This document shows positions 17,352 to 27,300 of a stretch of 64,000 nucleotides of DNA, piece after piece. Each line of letters starts with the position of its first letter. The first letter of the stretch is position 1. A program made the position numbers and the translations under genes. This stretch comes from a virus: positions 1 to 64,000 of IMG/VR virus record IMGVR_UViG_3300022725_000082. The stretch is one strand, 5' to 3'. A model generated the notes under the pieces. That model had not been told where the DNA came from. It did no database searches and saw only the letters and a program-made list of their open reading frames with translations.

Positions 17352-19016
17352 ATGTCTTTACTAAATGAAACTGAACTCTTAAATAAAAAAGAGGAAGAGC
17401 TTATAAACAATTTAAAAACAAGAACCATAGACAATAGTTGGAGTACTATATTACCCAAATATTCGCCTAGAGATTCACAAAAACATGTAATGCAATGGAT
17501 TAATGAATTACCTGCAAATGTTAAATACGTGATGTGTGAGATGCCTGTAGGTGGAGGAAAATCGCCCCTCGCCATGGCATTTAGTGGTTACATCAATAAT
17601 GGAATGGGAAATGCCTTTATAATGACACCACAAAAGACATTGCAACGTCAATACGAAGAATCATTTGAAAAAGAAATATTAGCATCGGTATACGGGCGTA
17701 ATAATTATAAATGCGAATCAAAAAATACTACATGTGATGTTGGTTCTGATATAAAACCCAAATGTGAATCATGCCCTGCAAGTCAAGCCAGAGAAATAGC
17801 TTTAGCTTCACCTAATATGATTTTAAATTATAGTATTGCATTGACATATTTTAAGTACCTCAGACATAAAATACCTGCACGGGATGTCATGATATTTGAT
17901 GAATGCCATGTATTGGAATCACATTTGGTAGAATTCAGTTCATTGAATATTAGCAAGAATATGTGTAAGAAATATTTAGTAAAATTCAAAAAGCCGAAAG
18001 ATTCTGATGATGCTATTCATTTTTTGGAAAATGTATATCATCCTGCTGTATGTGAAAAAATTAGTGAATACAGAAAACACATAATGCAATTAGAGAATTC
18101 TTTTACCAATAAGTTATCTAAGGCCGATATTAAAGTAATAAAAGCCTACAAGGCTGCTACAGAGCATAGAGACACAATTCAAGAGGTATTATCTACTGAT
18201 AGAAAGTATTTTGATAGAAAGTATGTTCTCATCGTAGATAATGATTACTTTAAATTTAAAGAATTATTTGGTAAAAACAATTTTAGAAATTTATGCTTGC
18301 CTAAAGCTAATAGGTTTTTATTCATGTCTTCTACAATATTGGATAAAGAAGGTTTCTGTAATGATTTAGGCATTGATCCTGAAGAAGCTGCAATGATTTC
18401 GGTAGATTCAGAATTTAATGTAGAAAACCGAGAAGTGGTATATAAACCCATTATAAAAATGAATTATGGATGGCATAGCCAAGAGCGATCCAATGATAGA
18501 AAGAAAATGATTAAAACAATAAATCATATCTGTAATCATCATAAAGACGAATCAGGTATAATTCATACTGGAAGTTTTCAAGTATCAGATTGGATATTAC
18601 ATGCCATTGATGATACCCCACATGAAATAGTCCATCATAATCCTAGTGGTGAACGATCTAGAGATGATGCAATTGAATATTTTTTGGAGAATTCTCAATT
18701 GAGGCCAATGATATTGGTTTCACCTTCTGTTACTGAGGGTATGGATTTGAAGGATGATCGTGCTAGATTTGGAATCATTACCAAGGTTCCATATCCATTC
18801 TTGGGTGATGCATGGGTTAAAAGACGCATGCAACTGTCCAAAGATTGGTATAACCGTCAGGCTATTACAGGAATAATTCAGGGTTGTGGGCGTGTTGTAC
18901 GATCCAAAGAAGATTGGGGACAGGTATATATCCTTGATGAGTCGTTTTCATATCTTTATAAACAGACGGTAAAGATGATCCCTCAATGGTGGAAAGACGG
19001 ACTAATTGTACTCTAA
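17352..19016 (+). CDS. DinG/XPD-like superfamily 2 helicase with iron-sulphur cysteines
   Basis: A 554-residue protein. Motif I is MPVGGGKS (residues 64-71). Four cysteines at 121, 128, 138 and 141 lie between motif I and motif II, the placement of the Fe-S cluster in XPD/DinG helicases. Motif II is DECH (183-186). Late motifs include LVSPSVTEGMDLKDDRARF and QGCGRVVRSKEDWG (motif VI). XPD-type enzymes unwind DNA 5' to 3' and DinG resolves R-loops and G4 structures. The gene stands alone between the structured RNA and the micro-gene, with an AUG preceded by TGGAGAAATAA, a good ribosome site. Confidence 0.85.
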   Translation: MSLLNETELLNKKEEELINNLKTRTIDNSWSTILPKYSPRDSQKHVMQWINELPANVKYVMCEMPVGGGKSPLAMAFSGYINNGMGNAFIMTPQKTLQRQYEESFEKEILASVYGRNNYKCESKNTTCDVGSDIKPKCESCPASQAREIALASPNMILNYSIALTYFKYLRHKIPARDVMIFDECHVLESHLVEFSSLNISKNMCKKYLVKFKKPKDSDDAIHFLENVYHPAVCEKISEYRKHIMQLENSFTNKLSKADIKVIKAYKAATEHRDTIQEVLSTDRKYFDRKYVLIVDNDYFKFKELFGKNNFRNLCLPKANRFLFMSSTILDKEGFCNDLGIDPEEAAMISVDSEFNVENREVVYKPIIKMNYGWHSQERSNDRKKMIKTINHICNHHKDESGIIHTGSFQVSDWILHAIDDTPHEIVHHNPSGERSRDDAIEYFLENSQLRPMILVSPSVTEGMDLKDDRARFGIITKVPYPFLGDAWVKRRMQLSKDWYNRQAITGIIQGCGRVVRSKEDWGQVYILDESFSYLYKQTVKMIPQWWKDGLIVL

Positions 19017-19090
19017 GAGACTGTCTAATTGTACCTTACATGTATCATGGAGCATTTTTCTTGCCACGGCGAACGTTTTCTCATTCTCTA

Positions 19091-19119
19091 TTGACAACGA
19101 TAATTTTATATGATATAGT
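19091..19119 (+). promoter_or_regulatory. Consensus sigma70 promoter
   Basis: TTGACA (19091-19096), exactly 17 bases, TATAGT (19114-19119). The predicted start is near 19126 and a terminator follows at 19270, defining a transcript of about 170 bases. Confidence 0.75.
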
Positions 19120-19146
19120 AAATAAATTACAAAAATATAATATAAA

Positions 19147-19263
19147 ATGAAAATTCAAAAGATCTATATTATAGAGAATACAAGTGTTGCCCGAAATGAT
19201 AAATTATGCCAAAGTTATGTTGGATTTATAGAACGTGATAGTGTAAAAAAGGTTAAATGCTAG
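19147..19263 (+). CDS. Micro-gene encoding 38 residues, or a small RNA
   Basis: A 38-residue frame (starts MKIQKIYIIENTSV, ends with a basic tail and Cys) lies between a consensus sigma70 promoter and a strong terminator. There is no clear Shine-Dalgarno sequence before the ATG: the leader is almost pure A/T. The promoter-terminator unit is well supported, but whether it acts as a peptide or as an RNA of about 170 bases cannot be decided here. The IYIIENT start faintly recalls GIY-YIG nucleases, but the rest of that domain is missing. Confidence 0.4.
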   Translation: MKIQKIYIIENTSVARNDKLCQSYVGFIERDSVKKVKC

Positions 19264-19269
19264 AAATAA

Positions 19270-19294
19270 AAAAACCCGCGTTTGGCGGGTTTTT
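19270..19294. terminator. Bidirectional rho-independent terminator
   Basis: AAAAACCCGC, a five-base loop and GCGGGTTTTT. Runs of T follow on both strands, so it can terminate the micro-gene unit and the convergent fibre-like gene. Confidence 0.85.
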
Positions 19295-19319
19295 AATTGC
19301 TTCTCGTTCTTAAATAAAG

Positions 19320-20288
19320 TTAGTCTTTAATATATAGTCCATCGCCTACTAATGTGTTTGGTGTGAGATTTGAACCACCATCAGTACTCTTAGACTGCAG
19401 TATACTCGCCTCCGATATTTTTATATCATTAGAACTTTCACTAACTCCGTCTTTTCTCAATTCCGAGAATGATATCATTAGTTTACTACTTCCCCTGACC
19501 AATGCTGAATTATTGATTGCACCCGATAAATCAGATTGTTGTATATATGCACTGGATCCGCCACTTATTTCAATATTATTGTTATTAGAGTTTTTAGATT
19601 CACAGCCTGAGAGCAATACAACGGATTGTAGTAACACGGTAATATTGTTTAACCAAGAAAGGGCACCACCACTAAATGTAAACTCTTCACCATGTTTATT
19701 ACCACTATTTCTAACATATGATTCAAAATCCATCGAAACAGACGAATTGTTGAATAGTAAAATCCCTCTACCCATGGCATTTTCTATCCCTGCTCGCTTA
19801 CCACTCAATAACGGATGGTTAGAAGACGCAAAACTAAGTTTTGACGAATTACTGATAGAAAACAAATCCCTTCTATTACCGATATTGTTATTACCTGACT
19901 CCGGTGTCCCGCTTTCATCCATTCGCAATCTAGCCGCGAATAATGGAAATATTGTTTCAGATCCGTCTATAAACGGAATGCCGTCTGGTAAACTTAGCAA
20001 AAATTCTCTGGAAACTACATTTTCATCTCCTTCAGAGGTCAGAATAACATTTCTAAAATTATTTCCTTTGAACTCTAGATTTTCTTCAATGTAATAACCA
20101 TCCAACATTCTTATTTCAACTTCTTTATTAATATTACCGAATTGGTTGAGATAATTGAATGCTGCATTGAGAGTAGAAAAGTCTCCATTATTTCCTACGG
20201 TAAACATATTTTGTTCGGGTGTGCTGGCATTCGAAGTTATTTGCTTTTTGATGGGTCTTTTAGCATTTTCACCATCGTAAACATACAT
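19320..20288 (-). CDS. Tail fibre/spike-like beta-helical protein
   Basis: A 322-residue protein. After a short N terminus comes MFTVGNNGDFSTLNAAFNYL, the usual opening of pectin-lyase-like right-handed beta-helix domains in phage adhesins. Many Asn/Ser/Gly-rich short strands follow (SNSSKLSFASSNHP, NNIEISGGSSAYIQQSD, SALVRGSSKLMISFSEL), consistent with successive coils. It is too short for a full fibre and may attach to another structural protein. An exact TATAAATA lies about 63 bases upstream, so it is a late gene, isolated among early genes of the 46/47/55 cluster. Confidence 0.6.
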   Translation of the reverse strand: MYVYDGENAKRPIKKQITSNASTPEQNMFTVGNNGDFSTLNAAFNYLNQFGNINKEVEIRMLDGYYIEENLEFKGNNFRNVILTSEGDENVVSREFLLSLPDGIPFIDGSETIFPLFAARLRMDESGTPESGNNNIGNRRDLFSISNSSKLSFASSNHPLLSGKRAGIENAMGRGILLFNNSSVSMDFESYVRNSGNKHGEEFTFSGGALSWLNNITVLLQSVVLLSGCESKNSNNNNIEISGGSSAYIQQSDLSGAINNSALVRGSSKLMISFSELRKDGVSESSNDIKISEASILQSKSTDGGSNLTPNTLVGDGLYIKD

Positions 20289-20350
20289 GCTTTTTTGGAT
20301 TAAGGTTTGTCATTAGTATCATTCCCTTTAAGTTTTTGTGCGGTTCTTAA

Positions 20351-20358
20351 TATTTATA
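20351..20358 (-). promoter_or_regulatory. T4-late-type promoter TATAAATA
   Basis: Exact late consensus on the minus strand, about 63 bases before the fibre-like gene and close to the end of gene 46. Confidence 0.55.
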
Positions 20359-20376
20359 GAAACTGTTTTAAACAAA

Positions 20377-22542
20377 TTACTTTTCTACGATATTAGAGAA
20401 TCCATTTTTGAGTTCGATTTCTACACGTTCATTGAAAGAACTTTTAATTTCATCTCGATGTGATATTACGAACATTGATAGTTTATTATTCTTAGCGACA
20501 TCCTTGATGACTTTGAGTGTCTTTTTGACGCCTACATTACTTAAACCAACATCCAAACATTCATCTAGAATGAAAAGATTTATAAAATTATGTTTTGATT
20601 GAAGAACGTCTCTAAATGCTAATGAAAGGGCAATATTGATCCTAGCCTTTTGACCGGATGATAGATTAGAATAGGAAATTTCTTTACCAAATTGACTAAT
20701 TTCTGTAGACAGATCAGAAGTAAATTTAGCTTTATGTGGAAGCCCCATTAAATTGAGATAACCTTTTAATCTTTCATTCAAGAAAGGAAGGTACTTATCC
20801 ATTAATGCTTTACGAATAAACGAATCCTTTTTAGTCAATAATTTTAACAAGAATTCCTGATGATTTATTTCATCAATTAGATTATCTATATCTTTATCCT
20901 TATTGTCTCTAGGTTCATATTTAGAAAGAGATTTTAATGTTTTATCGTATGGATTTTTTTGATCTTTAAGATATTCAAGTTTATCTTCTAGACTACTCTT
21001 TTTATTTTTTATTTTAAATAATTCTTCTTCAGATGTAAACAAACATTCTTCTTCTTTTTTATTAAACTCTTCTTTCAATTTTTTTTGTTTGTCTTGCAAA
21101 CCATCCAATTTTAACCGTTTAGTATATATTTCATCACTTTTATTTTCATATGGATTACTAGATTCTTCCAAAGATTTAATATCTTTCTTTAGTTGATCCT
21201 TTTTTGTAGCATAACGGTCAATTTCTACTAATGACGAAAAATCCAATGAAGATTTCGATTCTTTGATATTTTTTTCTAAAGATTCGATATCTTTATCAAA
21301 TGCGGTTAACTTCTTTTGAATATCATTTCTAGAAGTAGCTAGAGTTTCAATATTTGATTCTACAGTTTTAAGTTTTTCCTTGGCATCTTCATAATCTTGT
21401 AAACAATAAGGACATTTAGATTTTTCTAATTCCTTCTTTTCTTTAGACAACTCATTCATTGATCGATCAATGTCTTCATATTCACTCTGTAGGGTTTTCT
21501 TTTTTAGTTTATGATCCTTTAATGTAGTTTCATTCTCTTCTACAGATGTTATTATTTTTTTCTGTTCATTTAATTTTTTTGCAGAAATAGAATAGTTGGA
21601 TAACTCATCTTTCTTCTTTGCAATATTTTTCTCTTTATCTGATTCAAATGAGTTGGCTTTGTTGGTTTCTTCTTGTATTCTGTCAAGTTCATCTGTTGTA
21701 GATTTCACTTTCCTTTCGATATCATCTAATTCTTTTTGTGTGTTTTGGAGATTCTTTAAAGATTCTAATTCTGAATCAAAATTTATTTCACCAAGAGATT
21801 TAATATTATTTTTAATATCATCAATTTGTTTTTGGGTAGATTCTACCCATGCCGCATGGTCTTGTTCAGCTTCTTCAAGCTGTTTTTTGTGTCGTGTATG
21901 TTCTTCTTTAATATCCTGATTACTTTCTTTGGCGTATTCGAGATCTTTTTTATTATTTTTTATTTTTTCTTTTAAGATATCCGCTTTATTGCTTAATTCT
22001 GTATATGAAAATAACTCTTCTATGATCCCTCGTTGTGTCGCTAATGGCATTTTCAAAAATGCATCCCCACCTGCGACATATGCAACTATTTTCCCAAATA
22101 TTTCAAAAGGAATTTGTAATATATGTTCAGCAATGAATTTATTTGCATTTGAAACACTATCAGGTGTTATATCCGTTCCATTTTCTTCAATTTTGACCCC
22201 ATCTCCACCCATTGCTTTATTTTTTCTAAATCTGTATATTTTGTATCTTTTTTTTCCAGCTTTGAGTTCTACAGTAACCAACATATCTTTATTATTGATA
22301 TTATTGATCAATGCATTCTTTTTAGGGTTATCAATTCCTATAGCTTTGTCATATAAGGCCACAGATATTGCCATGAGAATGCTACTTTTTCCAGAACCAT
22401 TAGAATCAAGTTCACCATTAGAAGAGGCATCATAATTAATACCAGAGATCAAGGTGGGATCATTTCTTTGTAAATCTATTTCAGTTTCATTATTTCCATA
22501 TGATAGAAAATTTTGTATTTTGATTTTTTCAAAAACAATCAT
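20377..22542 (-). CDS. gp46: Recombination endonuclease subunit gp46 (SbcC/Rad50-like ATPase)
   Basis: A 721-residue SMC-like ATPase. Walker A is DSNGSGKS (residues 46-53). Long Lys/Glu-rich coiled coils occupy about 185-370 and 385-560, with a CPYC zinc hook at 377-380. The ABC signature LSSGQKARINIAL and Walker B NLFILDECLD are near the C terminus. With gp47 it resects DNA ends for recombination-dependent replication and takes part in host DNA degradation. It overlaps gene 47 by four bases and is the last gene of the 55-47-46 operon. Confidence 0.95.
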   Translation of the reverse strand: MIVFEKIKIQNFLSYGNNETEIDLQRNDPTLISGINYDASSNGELDSNGSGKSSILMAISVALYDKAIGIDNPKKNALINNINNKDMLVTVELKAGKKRYKIYRFRKNKAMGGDGVKIEENGTDITPDSVSNANKFIAEHILQIPFEIFGKIVAYVAGGDAFLKMPLATQRGIIEELFSYTELSNKADILKEKIKNNKKDLEYAKESNQDIKEEHTRHKKQLEEAEQDHAAWVESTQKQIDDIKNNIKSLGEINFDSELESLKNLQNTQKELDDIERKVKSTTDELDRIQEETNKANSFESDKEKNIAKKKDELSNYSISAKKLNEQKKIITSVEENETTLKDHKLKKKTLQSEYEDIDRSMNELSKEKKELEKSKCPYCLQDYEDAKEKLKTVESNIETLATSRNDIQKKLTAFDKDIESLEKNIKESKSSLDFSSLVEIDRYATKKDQLKKDIKSLEESSNPYENKSDEIYTKRLKLDGLQDKQKKLKEEFNKKEEECLFTSEEELFKIKNKKSSLEDKLEYLKDQKNPYDKTLKSLSKYEPRDNKDKDIDNLIDEINHQEFLLKLLTKKDSFIRKALMDKYLPFLNERLKGYLNLMGLPHKAKFTSDLSTEISQFGKEISYSNLSSGQKARINIALSLAFRDVLQSKHNFINLFILDECLDVGLSNVGVKKTLKVIKDVAKNNKLSMFVISHRDEIKSSFNERVEIELKNGFSNIVEK

Positions 22543-23597
22543 GATAATTCCTTATATATTTTTTTCAATTTTTCTGGTTTTATATTATCAGAGGTTATTT
22601 TATCCAGTAATGTTGTTACAATTTCTGTGGTAGACTCTGATTTTAAATCTTCTGGATCAATATTATCTCCTATAGTATAATCTTCTGTGGGTTCTTCTAG
22701 ACGTAATTCACGTAGAGAATATTTTTGTATTAAATAATTTTTAATCTCTAGAATATCTTCATAGCCTAATTCTTTATCGTCTACTATACATTTGACTATA
22801 GCATTTTTTCTAAGTATTTTTTTAGGGGATGAAATTAGATCAGAAAAATCACAACTAATATAAGTCGGAGCGTCTTTCCAATTTATAAACGTTAAATCAT
22901 CTGTCTCATATTCATATATTGCCATACCTCTATTTGTATCATTGGCGTCACTATAATCCATAGGAAAGGTGTTACCCAAATAATATACATTACCTTTATT
23001 CTGTCTTTTATGGAAATGCCCGGTAAAAATTCTGTCAGGTTTTTTAAAATCTTCATGCTCTGGTCCATGCTCTAAAATTTTTGTTTCGCCTGTGACAACG
23101 AAACCTTTAAATTCAAAGTGCCCGTATACAATATCATGTGAGTTTATATTTTTAATTTGCTCGGGATATTCGTCAGAAAATAGATATGGACAAAATAAAC
23201 ATTTCTTGTTTCCTATAACAGTAGAAAAGTTATCATCAATAATAAACATATTATCAAAGGGCTCAAAAATTCTAGTGTTGAATGAGTTTCTTGTATTTCT
23301 GTATACCAGATCATGATTTCCAATGATAAAGAAAAACGGAACAGACAGATTTTCTTTAATATGTTTGATACATTTGTGAGACCAATCCAGAGTTTTTCCA
23401 GATATCGAATCTCTATGTTCAAACCAATCCCCACAAAAAACAATATGATCCACTTTATGTTTTTTACATTGTTCCACGAACCATTTTATAAAATTAAAGC
23501 AGTCCCTATTATGTATTTCACTACTATTTTTTCTACCTAAATGAATGTCAGTAAATATTCCTGCTTTAGTTAACGTTTCAAATTTGATTTTTTTCAT
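22539..23597 (-). CDS. gp47: Recombination endonuclease subunit gp47 (SbcD/Mre11-like)
   Basis: A 352-residue metallophosphoesterase with all expected motifs in order: FTDIHLG, FCGDWFEHRD, FIIGNHD, YGHFEFKG and FTGHFHKRQ, which together bind two metal ions. It forms the nuclease half of the gp46/gp47 complex. It starts five bases after the stop of gene 55 and overlaps gene 46 by four bases, indicating tight coupling. Confidence 0.95.
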   Translation of the reverse strand: MKKIKFETLTKAGIFTDIHLGRKNSSEIHNRDCFNFIKWFVEQCKKHKVDHIVFCGDWFEHRDSISGKTLDWSHKCIKHIKENLSVPFFFIIGNHDLVYRNTRNSFNTRIFEPFDNMFIIDDNFSTVIGNKKCLFCPYLFSDEYPEQIKNINSHDIVYGHFEFKGFVVTGETKILEHGPEHEDFKKPDRIFTGHFHKRQNKGNVYYLGNTFPMDYSDANDTNRGMAIYEYETDDLTFINWKDAPTYISCDFSDLISSPKKILRKNAIVKCIVDDKELGYEDILEIKNYLIQKYSLRELRLEEPTEDYTIGDNIDPEDLKSESTTEIVTTLLDKITSDNIKPEKLKKIYKELS

Positions 23598-23602
23598 TTT
23601 GT

Positions 23603-24256
23603 TTATATACTTTCTGAGGTATGTAGTTTTTTAAAACTTGGATCATGTCGTTCAGATTTTTCAGATATTTTTCTATTGAAGAACTCGAACATATTAGTTT
23701 TTTTATCTATGTCATAATCTATAAACTCACGTTCAATCTCTGTAAGTATGTTATTGCGGGCATCATTATTTTCGATTAGCATTTCAATATGTTTTTGTAA
23801 TAGATTTCTAAATCCATCGCTCATCTTATTTTCTTTAACGCTTTCTTCATACGCATTAGTAATCATTTCTTGATAATGTTTTTCGTGAAATGAATGGGAA
23901 GGTAATTCGCCTTCTTTTACAAGCATTGCATCTCGGATGTCTCTGTGGGCTTTCTCTTGGTACAAATATTGCCAAAATGCACGTTTAATAGTCTGCGTAA
24001 AATATGCAAATGGGTTGTCATATTTTTCAGGATTAAATGAATTCCATACTTTGCATACGATATAAAGGGCGTAACCTTCCATATCATCTACATACGTATA
24101 TCCACTATATTTCCCTTGAGATGAATATCGTTTTACTAACAACATTATCATGTTAGCAAATTTATCTGTCATAGCACCCTGTTTTTTACTTTTGATGATT
24201 TCTTCCAACATATCTTTATTATTGATGTAATTTTTTTTCTTAGTCTTTTTAACCAT
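23603..24256 (-). CDS. gp55: Late-transcription sigma factor gp55
   Basis: A 217-residue protein, near T4 gp55 (185). The conserved sigma-2-like core is clear: a helix around MIMLLVKRY, then YVDDMEGYALYIVCKVWNSF, then PFAYFTQTIKRAFWQYL. gp55 directs host RNA polymerase to TATAAATA-type late promoters, which are abundant in this window. Its own promoter is of the sigma70 type (TTGATT, 17 bases, TATAAT), as expected for a gene needed before late transcription. Confidence 0.93.
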   Translation of the reverse strand: MVKKTKKKNYINNKDMLEEIIKSKKQGAMTDKFANMIMLLVKRYSSQGKYSGYTYVDDMEGYALYIVCKVWNSFNPEKYDNPFAYFTQTIKRAFWQYLYQEKAHRDIRDAMLVKEGELPSHSFHEKHYQEMITNAYEESVKENKMSDGFRNLLQKHIEMLIENNDARNNILTEIEREFIDYDIDKKTNMFEFFNRKISEKSERHDPSFKKLHTSESI

Positions 24257-24292
24257 ATCAGATTCTCCATTATATTTTAATTATGATTAGAT

Positions 24293-24321
24293 ATTATATA
24301 TGCATGATTTTTTGTAATCAA
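24293..24321 (-). promoter_or_regulatory. Sigma70-type promoter of the 55-47-46 operon
   Basis: On the minus strand TTGATT (24321-24316), 17 bases, TATAAT (24298-24293). Transcription would start about 30 bases before the gp55 ATG. Confidence 0.7.
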
Positions 24322-24345
24322 GCAATGTTTTATTATTGTTTGAAC

Positions 24346-24353
24346 GATAAATA
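24346..24353 (+). promoter_or_regulatory. T4-late-type promoter box GATAAATA
   Basis: 35 bases before the ATG at 24388; it diverges from the sigma70-type promoter of gene 55. Confidence 0.5.
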
Positions 24354-24387
24354 TTTGTAACCCATGAATTTTTAATATATTACTAAC

Positions 24388-27300
24388 ATGTCGTCAGAAA
24401 GAGAATTAAGTGATTTGTTCCAAAAAATGATCAGAAAGCTTGATAAGATAGCTGATTCTGGTTCTTCTTCATTTGCATCGTATGGTGGCGACTCTCAGTT
24501 TGTGAGAGATGGCAATACAAGCCATGATCCGATAACTGCTGTAAGAAGTACAACTAGAGAAATGGATAATTTCAGAGATTCCATACGGAATGTTATGGAT
24601 ATCAATAAGAAAATATTTAAGTCTATGTTGGATGGTATACCAGTATATGGAAAATATAATAAAGCCGTAAGAGATGCTACCGAAGAAATAAAAAAGCAGT
24701 CTAAGGGGCAATCAGATGCATTCAAGAAATCCGCACATGCGATGAATGAGTTTGTTTCAAATGTGGGAGCTAATTCTAAATCGTTCGAAAAAGTAACAAA
24801 TACTATGGCTAAGGTATATGATTCTACTAATAAATTAAAAGATTTAACCAAGAAAAGAACAGCCTTAGAATCAGAAATAAATTCCTCCCTAAAAAGACTG
24901 GGAGTGCGACAGGAAAAAATCGACTCTGAATATAGGGATATTCCAAAAGTTTTAAAAAATGTAAAAGAACGAATTAAAGCGGAAACTGATAAGGGCACTA
25001 AACGAGAATTAGAACAAACTAAGAAAAAATTAGAAAAACTAAATGAAATACCTGAAGCTGTTGCACAACTCAGCGCGGTAATGAATGATAATCAGCTGAA
25101 GAAGTTGGCCGAAAAGCATCCAGAATTAAAATCTATATTAGATCCCTTGTTTAAAAGACTAGACACTCTTTTGCGCGTAGAAGAACTAGGCTATAAACGT
25201 AGTACTAGCATAGATGAATTAGAATCTAAATTAGAAGACTCCACAGAATCTAATGATGGACTGAAAGGGGCATTATCATCATCAACTACTTGGATGCAAA
25301 AATTAGGTAAAATGTTTGATGAACGCTCTAGGGATCTAGAACGGGCATTAAATAACTTACGTAAATCGCTGGGAGCAGCTTTAGGCGAGAGCATTTCTAA
25401 GGAAGCTAATCTGCTAATGATTAGACAGAGGTTTACTGGCAATACAAATGAATATTCGGCCCGCATACCTGCGCTCACTATGGGAATGAGTGAAGCCGAC
25501 CTTCTTGGATCAGTAGCAGAAAATCGAAACGTCATTCGGAGAATTGCACAGGATAGTGGCATGGCCGGTGGGGCTGGAGAATTATTACACTCTAATCAGT
25601 TGAGGGAGTTACAAAGACTTTCTAGAGAAATGGGCTATATGGGCAAAGATGGCTTAGATAACATAATAAAAATCTCTGATAATTTGCGCGTATTAGGCGT
25701 AAATTTAGATCCCAAAAACATAAAAGATTCTGTAGAATTTTATAGAGATACCTTTAAAGACCTTGGAATTACTCAAGAACAGATGAGGAGATTTTTTGCT
25801 GATATGAGCAGCGAAGGAATGTTAAGAGTATTAAGTGCAGGGGAGGATGCCAGATTAGCTTCTATTGAATCAATGCAGGATGAAGTTGAATTTAGGGGAA
25901 AATTGGCAAGAGTGCTTAACCAAGAACTAGAGATACAACAAAAGAGAGTTAGAGAACTTGCAGGTCTAGCATATGGTGGGCCGGGTGAGGCTATAAAGCG
26001 ATCTATAGGTGTCCAAATTTTAGCTGAGCAGGCTGGCATGGATCAATCAACAGTAAGATTGTTGGGGGAACAAACGAGAACAGGGGGTGTGAGCTTATCA
26101 GGTGAAGAAAGGCAGGCAGCAGCCACAAACTACAATAGATTGGTCGGAGATATTGGGGGATTATTACATGATGCCGTTCGTGCTGATGACACTGGTATGA
26201 GAGCAATGCTGACTCAAGTTATGGGCATGGCAGGTGTTGAAGGTAGAGACGCAGTAGAAGCATATATCAGAAGAGGTGGAGATTTAGGTGAGTTAAGTGT
26301 TGAGGATGTTTTAAGCTCAGCACGGGCTGAAACAGAAAGAACTGCATCAGAAGTCGGAAAATGGGGCCATGCCACAGTAACTACTCTAGAACATATGCAG
26401 GGAGCTTTACAGAGTTCAATAGGAAAAGCGGCCGGTGGCATAATTTCCGCAATTTGGGAGGCGGTAGGTGTAGGGATAAGCGCCGGTCTCGCCTCTAGAA
26501 TTGCTCGCCATGGTTCTATCATTGGTGGCCGTGGCACTCGATCATTTGGCCGCCGCGCGATGGGTATTGGAGGTAAAATTTTACGCGGAGGAGGCCCCGT
26601 AGCACTAGCCGGTATAGCGGCATCATCTTTAGCCCCAGAAGGCCCCCAAGGTGATCTTCTTCGGACAGGAGGAAATACTGTCTCTGGTGCCGGGACGGGA
26701 GCACTTCTGGGGTCTGCTATCGCACCCGGATTAGGTACTGTAATAGGTGCGGCTCTAGGAGGTCTTGTTAGTGGCGGTTTAACAATTAATGCAAATAGGA
26801 AAAGAGGTGAAGAAAGACGACGGCAGCAACTGATGACCAGAGCGGTCTCTCATATGGCCATGGGAAATTTCGGTGCAGAGCAAACACCCGAACTCACCGA
26901 AAGAGAAAAACAGCTACGAAGTGATTACGAAGAAGCATTTCGTAATAACGACCAGAGTAGGATGAGAGCTATAATGAATCAACTTGAGCATGGTTCTCAT
27001 GGTTTAAGGACTAGAAGTTTAATGGAAAACATAGATAGGTTTTCAAATATGCGGAGGGGAAGACTTGTTCCATCAGGAACAACCATTACAAATGAAATGA
27101 CTGGTGAAGAAATCCCTATGTATAAAGCAGTAGAAACGGAAAGGTCTAAAAGATATGCTAGAGCAATAGAAGAGGATATTACTAGCTATTTAGATACCGA
27201 AGAATTCGCGAATTTAGCAGTTCGTGAGCCAATAGAAGTATTATTACGCATGATAAAATCAAATAGTATAACATTGGAAAATGAAGAAGACACCATTAAA

